A stretch of 64,000 nt of DNA, from contig NZ_CP036175.1 of the NCBI RefSeq assembly GCF_003261575.2, positions 4,836,001-4,900,000 of the forward strand, in the 5' to 3' direction. Below the pieces are notes generated by a model. The model saw only the letters and a list, made by a program, of their open reading frames with translations. It was not told the origin of the DNA and did no database searches. This document shows, one piece after another, positions 1 through 8,666 of this stretch (within the stretch, counting starts at the first letter, position 1; the number at the start of each line of letters is the position of its first letter). The DNA comes from Klebsiella huaxiensis. GTDB lineage: Bacteria; Pseudomonadota; Gammaproteobacteria; Enterobacterales; Enterobacteriaceae. The translations under genes and the position numbers were made by a program.

Positions 1-1
1 C

Positions 2-1453
2 GGTCCGGAACTACTGCGCATTGCTGACCGAGGCGATCGTCCTTTCGTACTCGGTCCGACTCATGAAGAAGTCATCACCGATCTGATTCGCAACGAGCTG
101 AACTCCTATAAGCAGTTGCCGCTGAATTTCTTCCAGATTCAAACAAAGTTCCGTGATGAAGTCCGTCCTCGCTTTGGCGTCATGCGCTCACGCGAATTCC
201 TGATGAAAGATGCCTACTCTTTCCATACTTCTCAGGAATCTCTGCAAGAGACCTATGACAAGATGTACGAGGCCTACAGCAAAATCTTCACCCGTATGGA
301 TCTGGATTTCCGTGCGGTGCAGGCTGATACAGGCTCTATCGGCGGCAGCGCTTCCCATGAATTCCAGGTACTGGCGCTGAGCGGCGAAGATGATGTTATC
401 TTCTCTGATTCTTCCGATTACGCGGCCAACATTGAGTTCGCCGAAGCTGTTGCGCCGAAAGAACCACGCGCTGATGCAACCCAAGAAATGACGCTGGTCG
501 ATACGCCGAATGCGAAAACCATCGCCGAACTGGTTGAGCAGTTTAATCTGCCAATCGAGAAAACCGTGAAAACCCTGCTGGTGAAAGCAGTAGAAGACAG
601 CGCATATCCTCTGGTTGCCCTGCTGGTTCGCGGCGACCACGAGCTGAACGAAGTCAAAGCCGAGAAGCTGCCGCAGGTTGCCAGCCCGTTAACCTTCGCC
701 ACCGAAGAAGAAATCCGCGCCGTTGTGAAAGCAGGTCCGGGTTCTCTTGGGCCAGTCAACATGCCGATTCCCGTGGTTATTGACCGCACCGTTGCGGCAA
801 TGAGCGATTTTGCCGCTGGCGCGAACGTGGATGGTAAGCACTACTTCGGTATTAACTGGGATCGCGACGTAGCGACTCCAGAAGTAGCTGACATTCGTAA
901 CGTCGTTGCCGGTGACCCTAGCCCAGACGGTCAGGGGACACTGTTGATTAAACGCGGTATCGAAGTGGGTCATATCTTCCAGTTAGGCACCAAGTACTCA
1001 GAAGCGATGAAAGCCTCCGTACAGGGTGAAGATGGTCGCAACCAGATTCTGACCATGGGTTGCTACGGTATCGGGGTGACTCGTGTGGTGGCTGCTGCCA
1101 TTGAGCAGAACTTTGACGATCGCGGGATTTTGTGGCCGGAAGCTATCGCACCGTTCCAGGTTGCGATTCTGCCGATGAATATGCACAAATCCTATCGTGT
1201 GCAGGAGCTGGCCGAGAAGCTGTACGCTGAGCTGACAGCTCAAGGTATCGAAGTACTGATGGACGACCGCAAAGAGCGTCCGGGCGTGATGTTTGCCGAT
1301 ATGGAGCTGATTGGTATTCCACACACTATTGTGCTGGGCGATCGCAACCTCGACAACGACGATATTGAGTATAAACACCGTCGTCACGGAGAGAAACAGT
1401 TGATCAAGACCGGCGATATCGTAGATTACCTGGTCGCACAAATTAAAGGTTAA
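2..1453 (+). CDS. proS: Prolyl-tRNA synthetase, 5' part missing
   Basis: Charges tRNA-Pro with proline in the cytoplasm; the bacterial-type enzyme also edits mischarged Ala-tRNA-Pro. The reading frame is already open at base 2, so the gene begins upstream of the window; about 483 residues are present of roughly 572 in E. coli ProS, leaving out some 90 N-terminal residues. The stretch LGPTHEEVITDLIRNEL and the arginine-rich RDEVRPRFGVMRSREF segment belong to the class II catalytic core. The middle (about 540-1000) is the inserted editing domain. GCYGIGVTR is class II motif 3, and the C-terminal anticodon-binding domain ends in IKG. An apparent start at 116 is only an internal TTG. An intrinsic terminator follows directly. 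Identity is certain from near-colinear similarity to E. coli ProS. Confidence 0.98.
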   Translation, partial: GPELLRIADRGDRPFVLGPTHEEVITDLIRNELNSYKQLPLNFFQIQTKFRDEVRPRFGVMRSREFLMKDAYSFHTSQESLQETYDKMYEAYSKIFTRMDLDFRAVQADTGSIGGSASHEFQVLALSGEDDVIFSDSSDYAANIEFAEAVAPKEPRADATQEMTLVDTPNAKTIAELVEQFNLPIEKTVKTLLVKAVEDSAYPLVALLVRGDHELNEVKAEKLPQVASPLTFATEEEIRAVVKAGPGSLGPVNMPIPVVIDRTVAAMSDFAAGANVDGKHYFGINWDRDVATPEVADIRNVVAGDPSPDGQGTLLIKRGIEVGHIFQLGTKYSEAMKASVQGEDGRNQILTMGCYGIGVTRVVAAAIEQNFDDRGILWPEAIAPFQVAILPMNMHKSYRVQELAEKLYAELTAQGIEVLMDDRKERPGVMFADMELIGIPHTIVLGDRNLDNDDIEYKHRRHGEKQLIKTGDIVDYLVAQIKG

Positions 1454-1460
1454 TACCAAA

Positions 1461-1493
1461 AAGGGGCGCTGATTTTTTCAGCGCCCCTTTTTT
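1461..1493 (+). terminator. Rho-independent terminator of proS
   Basis: A perfect 10-bp stem (GGGGCGCTGA paired with TCAGCGCCCC) with a T5 loop is followed by a run of six T. It starts 9 bases after the proS stop codon and ends just before the ribosome-binding site of yaeF, so yaeF probably has limited read-through or its own weak promoter. Confidence 0.93.
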
Positions 1494-1508
1494 ACAAGGA
1501 TTGTAATC

Positions 1509-2330
1509 ATGGCTAACCGAGCTGCAAGTTACGGCTTACTTTTTCTCATACCTGTATTGCTTTGCGCCTGTACGATGGACCTCAGCCAGTCTGCTCCTTC
1601 AGAATCGACTATTAACAAGCAATCAAAACAATGGGCAATCAAACTTCAACGTCAGGGCTCAATTACAGATAAAGCACTGCTTGAGATTAGCGAAAAAGAC
1701 CTGCGTCCCGGGGACTTGCTTTTCTCTTCCAGTATTGGCGTCACATCGCTGGGGATCCGCGCTTTCAGCACATCTTCTGTTAGCCACGTCGCCATCTACC
1801 TCGGGGATAGCCAGGTTGCAGAAGCCACAGGCGCTGGAGTACAGATTGTATCCCTTAAGCAAGCAATGCAGCACAGCGATAAACTATTTGCCCTAAGGGC
1901 GCCAGACCTCACACCTCAGCAGGCCGCAGAAATTAAAAACTTCGCTTATAAAAATAAAGACAGCGGCTATAACTATCGCGGCATTATTGAATTCATCCCT
2001 TTTATGATGACAAAGCAGATGTGTTCTTTGAATCCTTTCTCCAGAGATTTTCGCCAGCAGTGCGTTAACGGTCTGGCCAAAGCTCAGCTAAGCGACATTG
2101 CTCCCGAAGATAAGAAAACCTGGTTTTGTTCTGAGTTTGTCAGCGATGCCTTCGCTAAAGCCGGGCATCCGCTGACAATGGCGCAGCCGGGCTGGATTAG
2201 CCCCTCAGACCTGCTGCATATGCGCGAAGGCGACGTTTCCACCTTTAAGCCCGAAACACAATTGCTGTACGCCGGGCATCTAAAGCTGGGGGTCTATATT
2301 AAAACAAGCCGCCTCGTAGGGCTGAATTAA
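1509..2330 (+). CDS. yaeF: YaeF-type lipoprotein, permuted papain-like (NlpC/P60 superfamily) enzyme
   Basis: Predicted envelope lipoprotein of 273 residues. The N-terminus has a hydrophobic segment ending in a lipobox-like LLCAC (residues about 17-21), so export and lipidation are expected. The body has the circularly permuted papain fold of the YaeF/YiiX family: a His in SHVAIYLG (about residue 94) and a Cys in WFCSEFVSDAF (about residue 208) are the likely catalytic pair. Substrate is unknown; family members are guessed to be hydrolases or acyltransferases acting on amide or ester bonds. The start ATG has AAGGA 8 bases upstream. It lies behind proS as in E. coli. Its TAA stop is directly adjacent to the stop of the convergent nlpE, with no terminator between them. 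Confidence 0.88.
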   Translation: MANRAASYGLLFLIPVLLCACTMDLSQSAPSESTINKQSKQWAIKLQRQGSITDKALLEISEKDLRPGDLLFSSSIGVTSLGIRAFSTSSVSHVAIYLGDSQVAEATGAGVQIVSLKQAMQHSDKLFALRAPDLTPQQAAEIKNFAYKNKDSGYNYRGIIEFIPFMMTKQMCSLNPFSRDFRQQCVNGLAKAQLSDIAPEDKKTWFCSEFVSDAFAKAGHPLTMAQPGWISPSDLLHMREGDVSTFKPETQLLYAGHLKLGVYIKTSRLVGLN

Positions 2331-3032
2331 TCAACGAGTATTGCAATCTTTGTTTTGATAAAACGACCCTGCGGAATCCGTCGCCAGAACTTTAACCGGC
2401 TCTCCCGTATCAGGGTTAGCTTCGAGGGTAAAATGCCCTTCTACCACCAGCAGTACTGGACGTGTATCTGTACCACGCGCAGCAGCATAGCCACGCTCGA
2501 GCTGAGCGTTGTTGGCCACAGCCACTCGCTTACCAGTCGCACAATCAGTAAAGGTCGCCGCATCCGCCATATAGAAGTACATTCCACGCATCGCCATCGG
2601 CGTTATCGGCAGGCTGGCTTTGACCGACTCAAGCGTATAATTCAGCGTCGACTCAATGGGATTACCGTCACGATCGAGCATTTCTAGCTTGTCGCCTTTT
2701 GCACGATAATAAGACTTCTCGCCCTTACTATCAGTCAGCACCAGTTTATCGGCAGTGCGCGCCCAGATACCGTAGGAAGCAAAAGAGGAAGGCTCGCGGC
2801 TAACCCCCTGATAGCGCTCATTCATGACCCAGGTACCATCTTTCTCCAGAAAGAGCGTGGTTTCGATACCTTCACAATCGGCACAAGGCAATACGCCACG
2901 CCAGCTCTGCTGCATCGGTTTGAGCTCTTCCATCGGTGTAGGTTGTAACGTTTCAACTTCTGAACGATGATTACAGCCAAACAGCGCAAAAAGCGAACAG
3001 GCCGCCACGACTGAAAATACGATTTTCTTCAC
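2331..3032 (-). CDS. nlpE: Outer-membrane lipoprotein NlpE (CutF), Cpx activator
   Basis: Lipoprotein that signals surface contact and lipoprotein-trafficking defects to the CpxA sensor kinase; originally linked to copper tolerance. Starting at GTG (3032-3030) gives 233 residues with a signal peptide and lipobox ALFGC, making Cys20 the lipidated residue; AAGGA sits about 7 bases upstream of that GTG. An upstream ATG would add seven residues in front of the signal peptide and is less likely. The N-domain carries LPCADCEG, the CxxC motif of the family; further cysteines (FTDCATG and KDCN near the end) match the second, C-terminal disulfide domain that senses redox state. It ends back-to-back with yaeF. 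Confidence 0.95.
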   Translation of the reverse strand: MKKIVFSVVAACSLFALFGCNHRSEVETLQPTPMEELKPMQQSWRGVLPCADCEGIETTLFLEKDGTWVMNERYQGVSREPSSFASYGIWARTADKLVLTDSKGEKSYYRAKGDKLEMLDRDGNPIESTLNYTLESVKASLPITPMAMRGMYFYMADAATFTDCATGKRVAVANNAQLERGYAAARGTDTRPVLLVVEGHFTLEANPDTGEPVKVLATDSAGSFYQNKDCNTR

Positions 3033-3072
3033 TGTAAATTCCTTATAATCCATTCCACCCGTTCGTCACGCC

Positions 3073-3486
3073 TTAAGGACGAACTTTCCCACGCAGCGCT
3101 TTGACTGAGGATTTTTGCGCCTTAGAGGCAAGTCGACGCTCTTTGGATGCCCGAGTCGGTCGCGTCTCCCGGCGACTTTTTTGCACTGCGGTTAATTCTT
3201 GTATTAGGGCAACAAGGCGAGCAATCGCCGCTTCGCGATTCATTTCCTGGCTGCGATATTCCTGAGCCTTAATGATAACCACACCGTCAGCAGAAATTAA
3301 GTGGTGGCTGGCAGCAAGCAGACGTTCCTTATAATACTCAGGCAGGCTTGATGCCTTAATATCAAAGCGCAAATGAATAGCCGTTGATGCCTTATTCACG
3401 TGCTGACCGCCCGCGCCCTGCGCACGTATACCGGAAAGAGAGATCTCTTCATCCGCAATCGCCACGCTGCGGCTAATGGTAATCAT
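3073..3486 (-). CDS. arfB: Alternative ribosome-rescue factor ArfB (YaeJ)
   Basis: Peptidyl-tRNA hydrolase that frees ribosomes stalled on mRNA lacking a stop codon, a backup to tmRNA and ArfA. The 137-residue protein has the release-factor catalytic motif GAGGQHVNK (GGQ at about residues 25-27) in an RF-1 domain. It also has a long basic C-terminal tail rich in Arg and Lys, which in ArfB enters the empty mRNA channel. No codon-recognition domain is present, as expected. The ATG overlaps the yaeQ stop in an ATGA arrangement, so the two genes are probably translationally coupled. Length and sequence match E. coli ArfB. Confidence 0.96.
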   Translation of the reverse strand: MITISRSVAIADEEISLSGIRAQGAGGQHVNKASTAIHLRFDIKASSLPEYYKERLLAASHHLISADGVVIIKAQEYRSQEMNREAAIARLVALIQELTAVQKSRRETRPTRASKERRLASKAQKSSVKALRGKVRP

Positions 3487-4028
3487 GCGGGTGTTTGCCA
3501 GGCCGTTAAGTTAATTTCCAGATTATTCTTAGCGTCGGATAACCAGATACTGCCATCCTGGATGGTCGCCTGCAGTATCATCGTGCGATCGGCAAATGCA
3601 CTGAGCTGCGCCAGCTGAGTATCATCCAAATACCACACCGTCAGCTTCGAAAACTGTGCCAGTTTACTCTTATTCTGCTGCCACCAAATTTCAGCCGCCC
3701 GACTATTATAGGCAAACAGCGCAACCTCTTGTGCTCGTGAGCAGGCTTTTTTAATCCGCCGATCGTCAGGCAGCCCCAGTTCAATCCATAAATCAACGCC
3801 CAGATGATCGTTAAGCAGCCAGAGCTCCGCTTCATCATCGGAAGACAAACCGCGGGTAAACTGCAAACGCTCGTTGGCATATTTGATCCACGCCAACAGT
3901 CGCAGCATCATGCGCTCCTGGGTTTCAGACGGATGCTGAGCTAACGTCAGACTGGCATCCAGAAACTGGTTACGGTCCAGGTCAGCCACGTTCACCGTCG
4001 CTTTATAAATCGTCGCTTTCAGCGCCAT
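3483..4028 (-). CDS. yaeQ: YaeQ family protein (PD-(D/E)XK-like fold)
   Basis: A 181-residue conserved protein of unproven function. The family was once proposed to suppress loss of RfaH; structural work places it near the PD-(D/E)XK nuclease fold, but no activity is established. The start chosen is ATG 4028 (MALKATIYKATVNVADLD), which matches the E. coli N-terminus; an in-frame extension upstream has no homologous residues. Conserved features include the HPSETQERMMLRLLAW helix and the C-terminal strands LQATIQDGSIWLSD. It forms a two-gene unit with arfB through a 4-base overlap and is divergent from yaeP. Confidence 0.93.
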   Translation of the reverse strand: MALKATIYKATVNVADLDRNQFLDASLTLAQHPSETQERMMLRLLAWIKYANERLQFTRGLSSDDEAELWLLNDHLGVDLWIELGLPDDRRIKKACSRAQEVALFAYNSRAAEIWWQQNKSKLAQFSKLTVWYLDDTQLAQLSAFADRTMILQATIQDGSIWLSDAKNNLEINLTAWQTPA

Positions 4029-4118
4029 GAATAAACTCCTGATAAAAATGGCGTACATTGTAGCTAAACTCACGACAAAAGGCTGTCAGCAATCAAAGGA
4101 TCCCGTTTCATCCTGCTG

Positions 4119-4160
4119 ATATTGCTTAAATGACTATGGTATAGTCACCTTGCTAAACAG
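4119..4160 (+). promoter_or_regulatory. Extended -10 promoter for yaeP-rof
   Basis: An extended -10 element TGGTATAGT (TATAGT at 4140-4145) lies 80 bases before yaeP in the yaeQ-yaeP divergent spacer. The -35 is poor, which fits extended -10 promoters. Prediction from sequence only. Confidence 0.45.
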
Positions 4161-4224
4161 AGTTTATCTTCGTAGGCTTAAACTTACATCCCACGGTTGA
4201 GTCAGGATGCTGACAGGAGGGCAT

Positions 4225-4425
4225 GTGGACAAATATTGTGAGTTAATACGCAAGCGGTATGCGGAAATAGCCAGCGGGGATCTGGGGTATATTTCGGACG
4301 CGCTCGGTTGCGTGTTGAAAACATTGAATGAGATTGCGGCGGATCAGGCCCTTTCTGAGTCAGTCAGGGAAAAGGCCGCTTATGCGGCAGCAAACTTACT
4401 GGTGAGCGATTATGTCAATGAATGA
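4225..4425 (+). CDS. yaeP: YaeP family small protein (UPF0253)
   Basis: A small cytoplasmic protein of 66 residues with no known function. The start is a GTG at 4225, because a strong AGGAGG lies just upstream and the resulting product is the same length as E. coli YaeP; an ATG at 4207 would overlap this ribosome-binding site. The sequence is helical and charged (VDKYCELIRKRYAEIASGD at the N-terminus, AAYAAANLLVSDYVNE at the C-terminus). The last codons overlap the start region of rof, as in E. coli, so the pair is likely translationally coupled. Context suggests a partner of Rof, but that is only inference. Confidence 0.9.
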   Translation: MDKYCELIRKRYAEIASGDLGYISDALGCVLKTLNEIAADQALSESVREKAAYAAANLLVSDYVNE

Positions 4426-4672
4426 TACTTATCAACCCATCAATTGCGATGATTATGACAACCTCGAACTTGCCTGTCAGCACCATTTAGTTCTGGCGCT
4501 GGCGCTCAAAGATGGCGAACAGCTGCAAGGGAAGGCCAACGATCTGATCTCGCGCAAAAACATCGAGTATCTGGTAGTGGAACTCGCCGGCGACGTCCGC
4601 GAGCTACGCCTGGATAAAATCGCCAGTTTCAGCCACCCGGAAATCGGTACCGTCGTGGTCAGTGAGTCCTGA
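4418..4672 (+). CDS. rof: Rho inhibitor Rof (YaeO)
   Basis: Rof binds the transcription terminator Rho and blocks its RNA-binding surface, reducing Rho-dependent termination. The 84-residue product starting at ATG 4418 (MNDTYQPINCDDYDNLELAC) matches E. coli Rof; an ATG two codons earlier (4412) is an equally in-frame alternative. The protein has the Sm-like small beta-barrel sequence of the family, with the acidic N-terminal DDYDNLELA segment that docks on Rho. The gene overlaps yaeP and is followed after a few bases by the convergent tilS. Confidence 0.95.
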   Translation: MNDTYQPINCDDYDNLELACQHHLVLALALKDGEQLQGKANDLISRKNIEYLVVELAGDVRELRLDKIASFSHPEIGTVVVSES

Positions 4673-4673
4673 A

Positions 4674-5996
4674 TCAAAACGGGTGGCCCTGGTCACCCGT
4701 TTTCCTCCACACCATCTGTACGCCTTTACCTTCCTCTACTCGCCCTTCTTGCGTGACAAACAGGCCATCGGCGGCAGCAATCAGCGTTTCGCCATAAAAC
4801 AGTAACGGCGTAGTATCACGACGCCAGGGGGCTACGCCCAGCTCCTGCCAGATCTTCTTCAGCTTGCGGCCACCGTGGCGGCCCACGATATGTAAATTAC
4901 CGCTGGCGCGAAAGCGTATTGTCACCGTATCTTCCTGATTCGGCTCACGTAACGCCCCACCAGGTTGTAACGCCAGCTCACCAAGATCAGCGGGTAACAA
5001 CAGCGGTTCTGAAATATCGGGCCAGCTCAGCACGGCTTCTGTCTGACCCGGAATATACTTAACCCAATGCAGCCGCTGCTGATAACGACGAACGGTAAAA
5101 TCGCCAAGACGTAGGCAAGGAAATGCATCTTCTCGCGCCTGTGCGACTTCACGCCAGATGCGCTCCGGTACATCGCGAGAAGGCATCAGCGCATTGTGCG
5201 CACCGAGCCAACGCCGCAGTAGCGCAGCCCGACGTGGCGCGCTCAGCGTAGTTAACGGCTCGACAGCCAGTGAACCGTCCTCCGCCATCAGCGTGACAAG
5301 CTCCGCTGCCAGCATTTCATCAAGCAGTTGTTCCTGCTCGCCGCAAAGGCTCGCACTGCGGGCTACGGCCTCAGCAAAGTGCGGCCAGCGTGCGCTGAGT
5401 AACGGAACGATACGTAGGCGGAGAAAATTACGGTCGTAAGCATCATCCTGGTTACTTTCATCTTCAATCCAGGTGAGCTGATGAGTCATTGCCCACTGAT
5501 ATAGCGACTCGCGACGTTCATTGAGCAGCGGGCGCAACAGTTTCGTTCCGGCAAAGTTAGATTCACCCGACATCGCCGATAATCCGGTCGGTCCACTCCC
5601 CCGCTTAAGCGCCAGCAGGAAGGTTTCACACTGATCATCAAGATGTTGTGCGGTGACGAGTGCTTCTCCAGGCAAAAGCGCCATACGGAATGCCTGATAA
5701 CGAGCTTGTCGCGCGTGGGCCTCAATCCCCAGCCCCTCATCGCCGAGCACCACTCGTTCGACCAAAAGCGGCACCTGCCACTGCTGACAAACTTGCTGGC
5801 AGTGTGCCACCCAGCCATCGGCATTGGCGCTTAGCCCGTGGTGAATATGAATCGCCCGCAGTTGAATGGTTGGATCCTGTTCACGCCAACGGACCAGGCG
5901 GTGTAAAAGAACGGTCGAATCCAGCCCGCCGCTGAAGGCCAGCAAAAACTGGCGGTGCGGTTGGAGCGTTTGCGCAAGATCTGAGATCATCATCAT
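4674..5996 (-). CDS. tilS: tRNA(Ile)-lysidine synthetase
   Basis: Converts C34 of the CAU anticodon of a minor tRNA-Ile to lysidine with ATP and lysine, switching it from Met to Ile identity and to AUA decoding; essential in bacteria. The N-terminal PP-loop ATPase motif FSGGLDST is at about residues 20-27, followed by HIHHGLSANADGW and the conserved QHLDDQCETFLLALKRGSG. The C-terminal domain contains VGRHGGRKLKKIWQELGVAPW, typical of the long proteobacterial TilS. The start is uncertain: three ATGs in a row at 5996-5988 all fit, and the last gives the closest match in N-terminal length to E. coli TilS. A TTG at 6056 lacks a ribosome-binding site. The gene runs just after yaeR. Confidence 0.95.
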   Translation of the reverse strand: MMMISDLAQTLQPHRQFLLAFSGGLDSTVLLHRLVRWREQDPTIQLRAIHIHHGLSANADGWVAHCQQVCQQWQVPLLVERVVLGDEGLGIEAHARQARYQAFRMALLPGEALVTAQHLDDQCETFLLALKRGSGPTGLSAMSGESNFAGTKLLRPLLNERRESLYQWAMTHQLTWIEDESNQDDAYDRNFLRLRIVPLLSARWPHFAEAVARSASLCGEQEQLLDEMLAAELVTLMAEDGSLAVEPLTTLSAPRRAALLRRWLGAHNALMPSRDVPERIWREVAQAREDAFPCLRLGDFTVRRYQQRLHWVKYIPGQTEAVLSWPDISEPLLLPADLGELALQPGGALREPNQEDTVTIRFRASGNLHIVGRHGGRKLKKIWQELGVAPWRRDTTPLLFYGETLIAAADGLFVTQEGRVEEGKGVQMVWRKTGDQGHPF

Positions 5997-6059
5997 ATGA
6001 GTACTGACTGAGGAAAGCGTGTCCGGCACGTTACCCGGCAGGACACTTTCTGACAAGAA

Positions 6060-6449
6060 TTACTGTTGATAGATTTCCAGCGGCAAGCCATCGGGATCAT
6101 TGAAAAAGGTGAAGCGCTTATCGGTGAACGGATCGATACGTACGCCTTCACAAGCAACACCGTGCGCCTCAAGATGGGCAACGGCGGCATCAATATCATC
6201 AACGCTAAACGCCAGATGACGTAATCCGCAGGCTTCAGGACGGCTTGGGCGCGAAGGAGGAAACGGGAAAGAAAACAGTTCAATGACATATTCGCCATTT
6301 AACGCCAGATCACCCTTCCACGAATCGCGCTCTTCACGATAAAACTCCCCCTGGAGAGTAAATCCCAAAATGTCGCAGTAGAAAGCTTTACTCTTCGCAT
6401 AATCCGTCGCAATGATGGCGATATGGTGAACCCGTTTTAAACCCAGCAT
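6060..6449 (-). CDS. yaeR: YaeR, VOC (glyoxalase/dioxygenase) superfamily protein
   Basis: A 129-residue single-domain vicinal-oxygen-chelate protein. Two beta-alpha-beta-beta-beta modules are visible: residues about 5-60 (VHHIAIIATDYAKSKAFYCD) and about 75-129 (GLRHLAFSVDDIDAAVAHL then PDGLPLEIYQQ). Conserved metal ligands of the fold are probably His8, Glu57, His77 and Glu126. The family resembles glyoxalase I, but substrate and role of YaeR are not known. It lies directly upstream of tilS on the same strand and downstream of ldcC, the same order as in E. coli. Confidence 0.92.
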   Translation of the reverse strand: MLGLKRVHHIAIIATDYAKSKAFYCDILGFTLQGEFYREERDSWKGDLALNGEYVIELFSFPFPPSRPSRPEACGLRHLAFSVDDIDAAVAHLEAHGVACEGVRIDPFTDKRFTFFNDPDGLPLEIYQQ

Positions 6450-6511
6450 CGTAAAACTCCTCCTGTTGAAGCCAGCAAAGTTACTCGCGCCACCCGTTAT
6501 CGCGCAAGCAC

Positions 6512-8650
6512 TTAGTCATTTTTTAAGACTCGAACCCAATACACACCGTCTTCATCACGTTTCGCCCCGTGGATATCGGTTTCAAAACCCGGGTAATGGC
6601 GCCCAATCGAACACAGCATTAACAGGAAATCGAGTACCGCCCGGCTCTCTTCGGTAATCATTTCCCCAGGCATCAGCAGCGGTACCCCCGGTGGATACGG
6701 CAGGATCATAGTGGCTGAAATGCGCCCGATCAGATTCTCCAGCTCAATGGTCTCCACTTCACCTTTGATTTGCCGCTGCCAGGCTCGGTAAGGTGTCATT
6801 TTCATCTCGGGCAGAACATCAAAGGCACGCAGCATCAGTTGAGAAAGCTGATGCTGGCGAATCAAGCGATGAATGCCCTGAGCTAGTTCCTGAATGCGCA
6901 TGTTGCGATAAAAATCCGGATCTTCCGCATAGAGATCCGGCAACATATTTTTCACTCGCAGATTCAGATCGTAAGAGCGCTTAAATTCCGTCAGCCCACG
7001 CAGCAGCCCCATTGCGCGGGTTTTATCAATGCCGATACTGAAAAGAAACAACAGGTTATACGGTCCAGTTTTTTCAACCACCACACCGCGTTCATCAAGG
7101 AACTTCGCCACCAGCGAGGCTGGGATACCCTCATTATCCATGTTACCTTGCTCATCCATTCCGGGTGTCAGAATGGTCACTTTCACCGGGTCGAGGAACA
7201 TATGGTCATCATCGGCATCATGAAAGCCGTGCCACTGTTCACCCGGTGCGACTGGCCAGCACTGTGCCTCACCCACCTCTTCCGGCTGCCAGATATCAAA
7301 GAACCAACCGTCAGACTCTTCACGTAGCCGCTGCACCTCTTTGCGAAAATCAAGCGCCCGTTCAATTGAACGCTGAATAAGGCGCTTGCCGGAATTACCA
7401 CGAAGCATCGCCGCAGCCGTTTCGATGGAGGCGACAATCGGGTAGCTCGGCGAGGTCGAGGTATGCATCATAAAAGCTTCATTAAAGGTATCTTCGTCGT
7501 AGCTGCCTTTAATATGGATAAGCGAAGCCTGCGACAGCGCCGCCAGCATTTTATGCGTCGACTGCGTTTCAAAGATAACTTTCCCCGCAATGCGATCGCC
7601 GCTCATGCCGCTTTTTCCCTGATAGATCGAGTGAAAATGGGTGTAGGGTACCCAGGCAGAGTCAAAATGGATCGACGGCACGTCGAGGGTTTCTTTAATC
7701 CAGGTGGTGTTGTACAACAGTCCGTCATAGGTGGAGTTGGTGATCACCGCATGTACAGGCCATCCAGCACCACCCGCAGCATTTACCTTTTGCTGTATCA
7801 CATCGCGGGTAAACTCGCGCTTCGGAATACCGCCGAGGATCCCCAGCGCATTGCGTGTCGGTTTTAACCATAACGGCACAACGTCACTCATCATCAGTAA
7901 ATGCGCCAGCGATTTATGGCAGTTGCGATCGATAAGAAGGGTACTTCCCGCCGGAGCAGAATACATGCCGACAATTTTGTTCGACGTTGAAGTCCCGTTG
8001 GTCACCATATAGCTTTGTTCCGCGCCGAAAGCACGCGCAATATACTCTTCAGCCTCCAGATGTGGGCCGCTATGGTCGAGCAGCGACCCCAACTCCGTCA
8101 CCGAAATAGAAACATCGGCCTTTAAGGTATTACCGCCGAAGAAATCATAAAACAGGCAACCTACCGGGCTTTTTTGATAGGCAGAGCCGCCCATATGCCC
8201 AGGGGTGCAGAAGGTATATTTTCCCTCTTGCACATAGTTGAATAATGCTTTAGTAAACGGTGGCGTGATGTTGTCGAGGTATTCGCGAGTGTACTGGCCA
8301 ATTCGGGTCGCGATCTCTTCCTCCAGCCCAAGCGCATATTCGAAAAACCACAACGTCATACGCAAATCCTGACCGCTGACATCCATCGTCGAATGCGCGT
8401 TGATAAAGGCGTATAGCGGCAGGTATTCATTCAGCTGGTTAATCTCGCTGCACAAATCAACGTTGTACTCATCCCAGTCAAAGATAACCCCACAGATCCG
8501 CGGATTATGTTCGATAAACTGCAACAGGTCGGCGCTGTTTTGCGGCCAGATGGTCTGGAAGCCTTGCCGTTGGAGGGCGGCTTCCAGTTCTTTGATCGGT
8601 TCGTCTTTGTGATAGACGCCATGGGGGCCCATGATGGCGATGATATTCAC
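6512..8650 (-). CDS. ldcC: Constitutive lysine decarboxylase LdcC
   Basis: PLP enzyme converting lysine to cadaverine with proton uptake; LdcC is the low-level biosynthetic paralogue of acid-induced CadA. The product is 712 residues, E. coli LdcC 713. Order: N-terminal wing (response-regulator-like) domain to about 130, PLP-binding core with TCTPGHMGG-type motif (here CTPGHMGGSAYQKSP) and the Schiff-base lysine in ETQSTHKMLAALSQ, then the C-terminal domain. Start is GTG 8650, preceded by AGGAGG at the right distance; the upstream in-frame ATG would add 20 unrelated residues. A chitinase remnant ends 16 bases upstream. LdcC rather than CadA is inferred from the accA-yaeR context. Confidence 0.95.
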   Translation of the reverse strand: MNIIAIMGPHGVYHKDEPIKELEAALQRQGFQTIWPQNSADLLQFIEHNPRICGVIFDWDEYNVDLCSEINQLNEYLPLYAFINAHSTMDVSGQDLRMTLWFFEYALGLEEEIATRIGQYTREYLDNITPPFTKALFNYVQEGKYTFCTPGHMGGSAYQKSPVGCLFYDFFGGNTLKADVSISVTELGSLLDHSGPHLEAEEYIARAFGAEQSYMVTNGTSTSNKIVGMYSAPAGSTLLIDRNCHKSLAHLLMMSDVVPLWLKPTRNALGILGGIPKREFTRDVIQQKVNAAGGAGWPVHAVITNSTYDGLLYNTTWIKETLDVPSIHFDSAWVPYTHFHSIYQGKSGMSGDRIAGKVIFETQSTHKMLAALSQASLIHIKGSYDEDTFNEAFMMHTSTSPSYPIVASIETAAAMLRGNSGKRLIQRSIERALDFRKEVQRLREESDGWFFDIWQPEEVGEAQCWPVAPGEQWHGFHDADDDHMFLDPVKVTILTPGMDEQGNMDNEGIPASLVAKFLDERGVVVEKTGPYNLLFLFSIGIDKTRAMGLLRGLTEFKRSYDLNLRVKNMLPDLYAEDPDFYRNMRIQELAQGIHRLIRQHQLSQLMLRAFDVLPEMKMTPYRAWQRQIKGEVETIELENLIGRISATMILPYPPGVPLLMPGEMITEESRAVLDFLLMLCSIGRHYPGFETDIHGAKRDEDGVYWVRVLKND

Positions 8651-8666
8651 GCTTTCCTCCTGGAAT

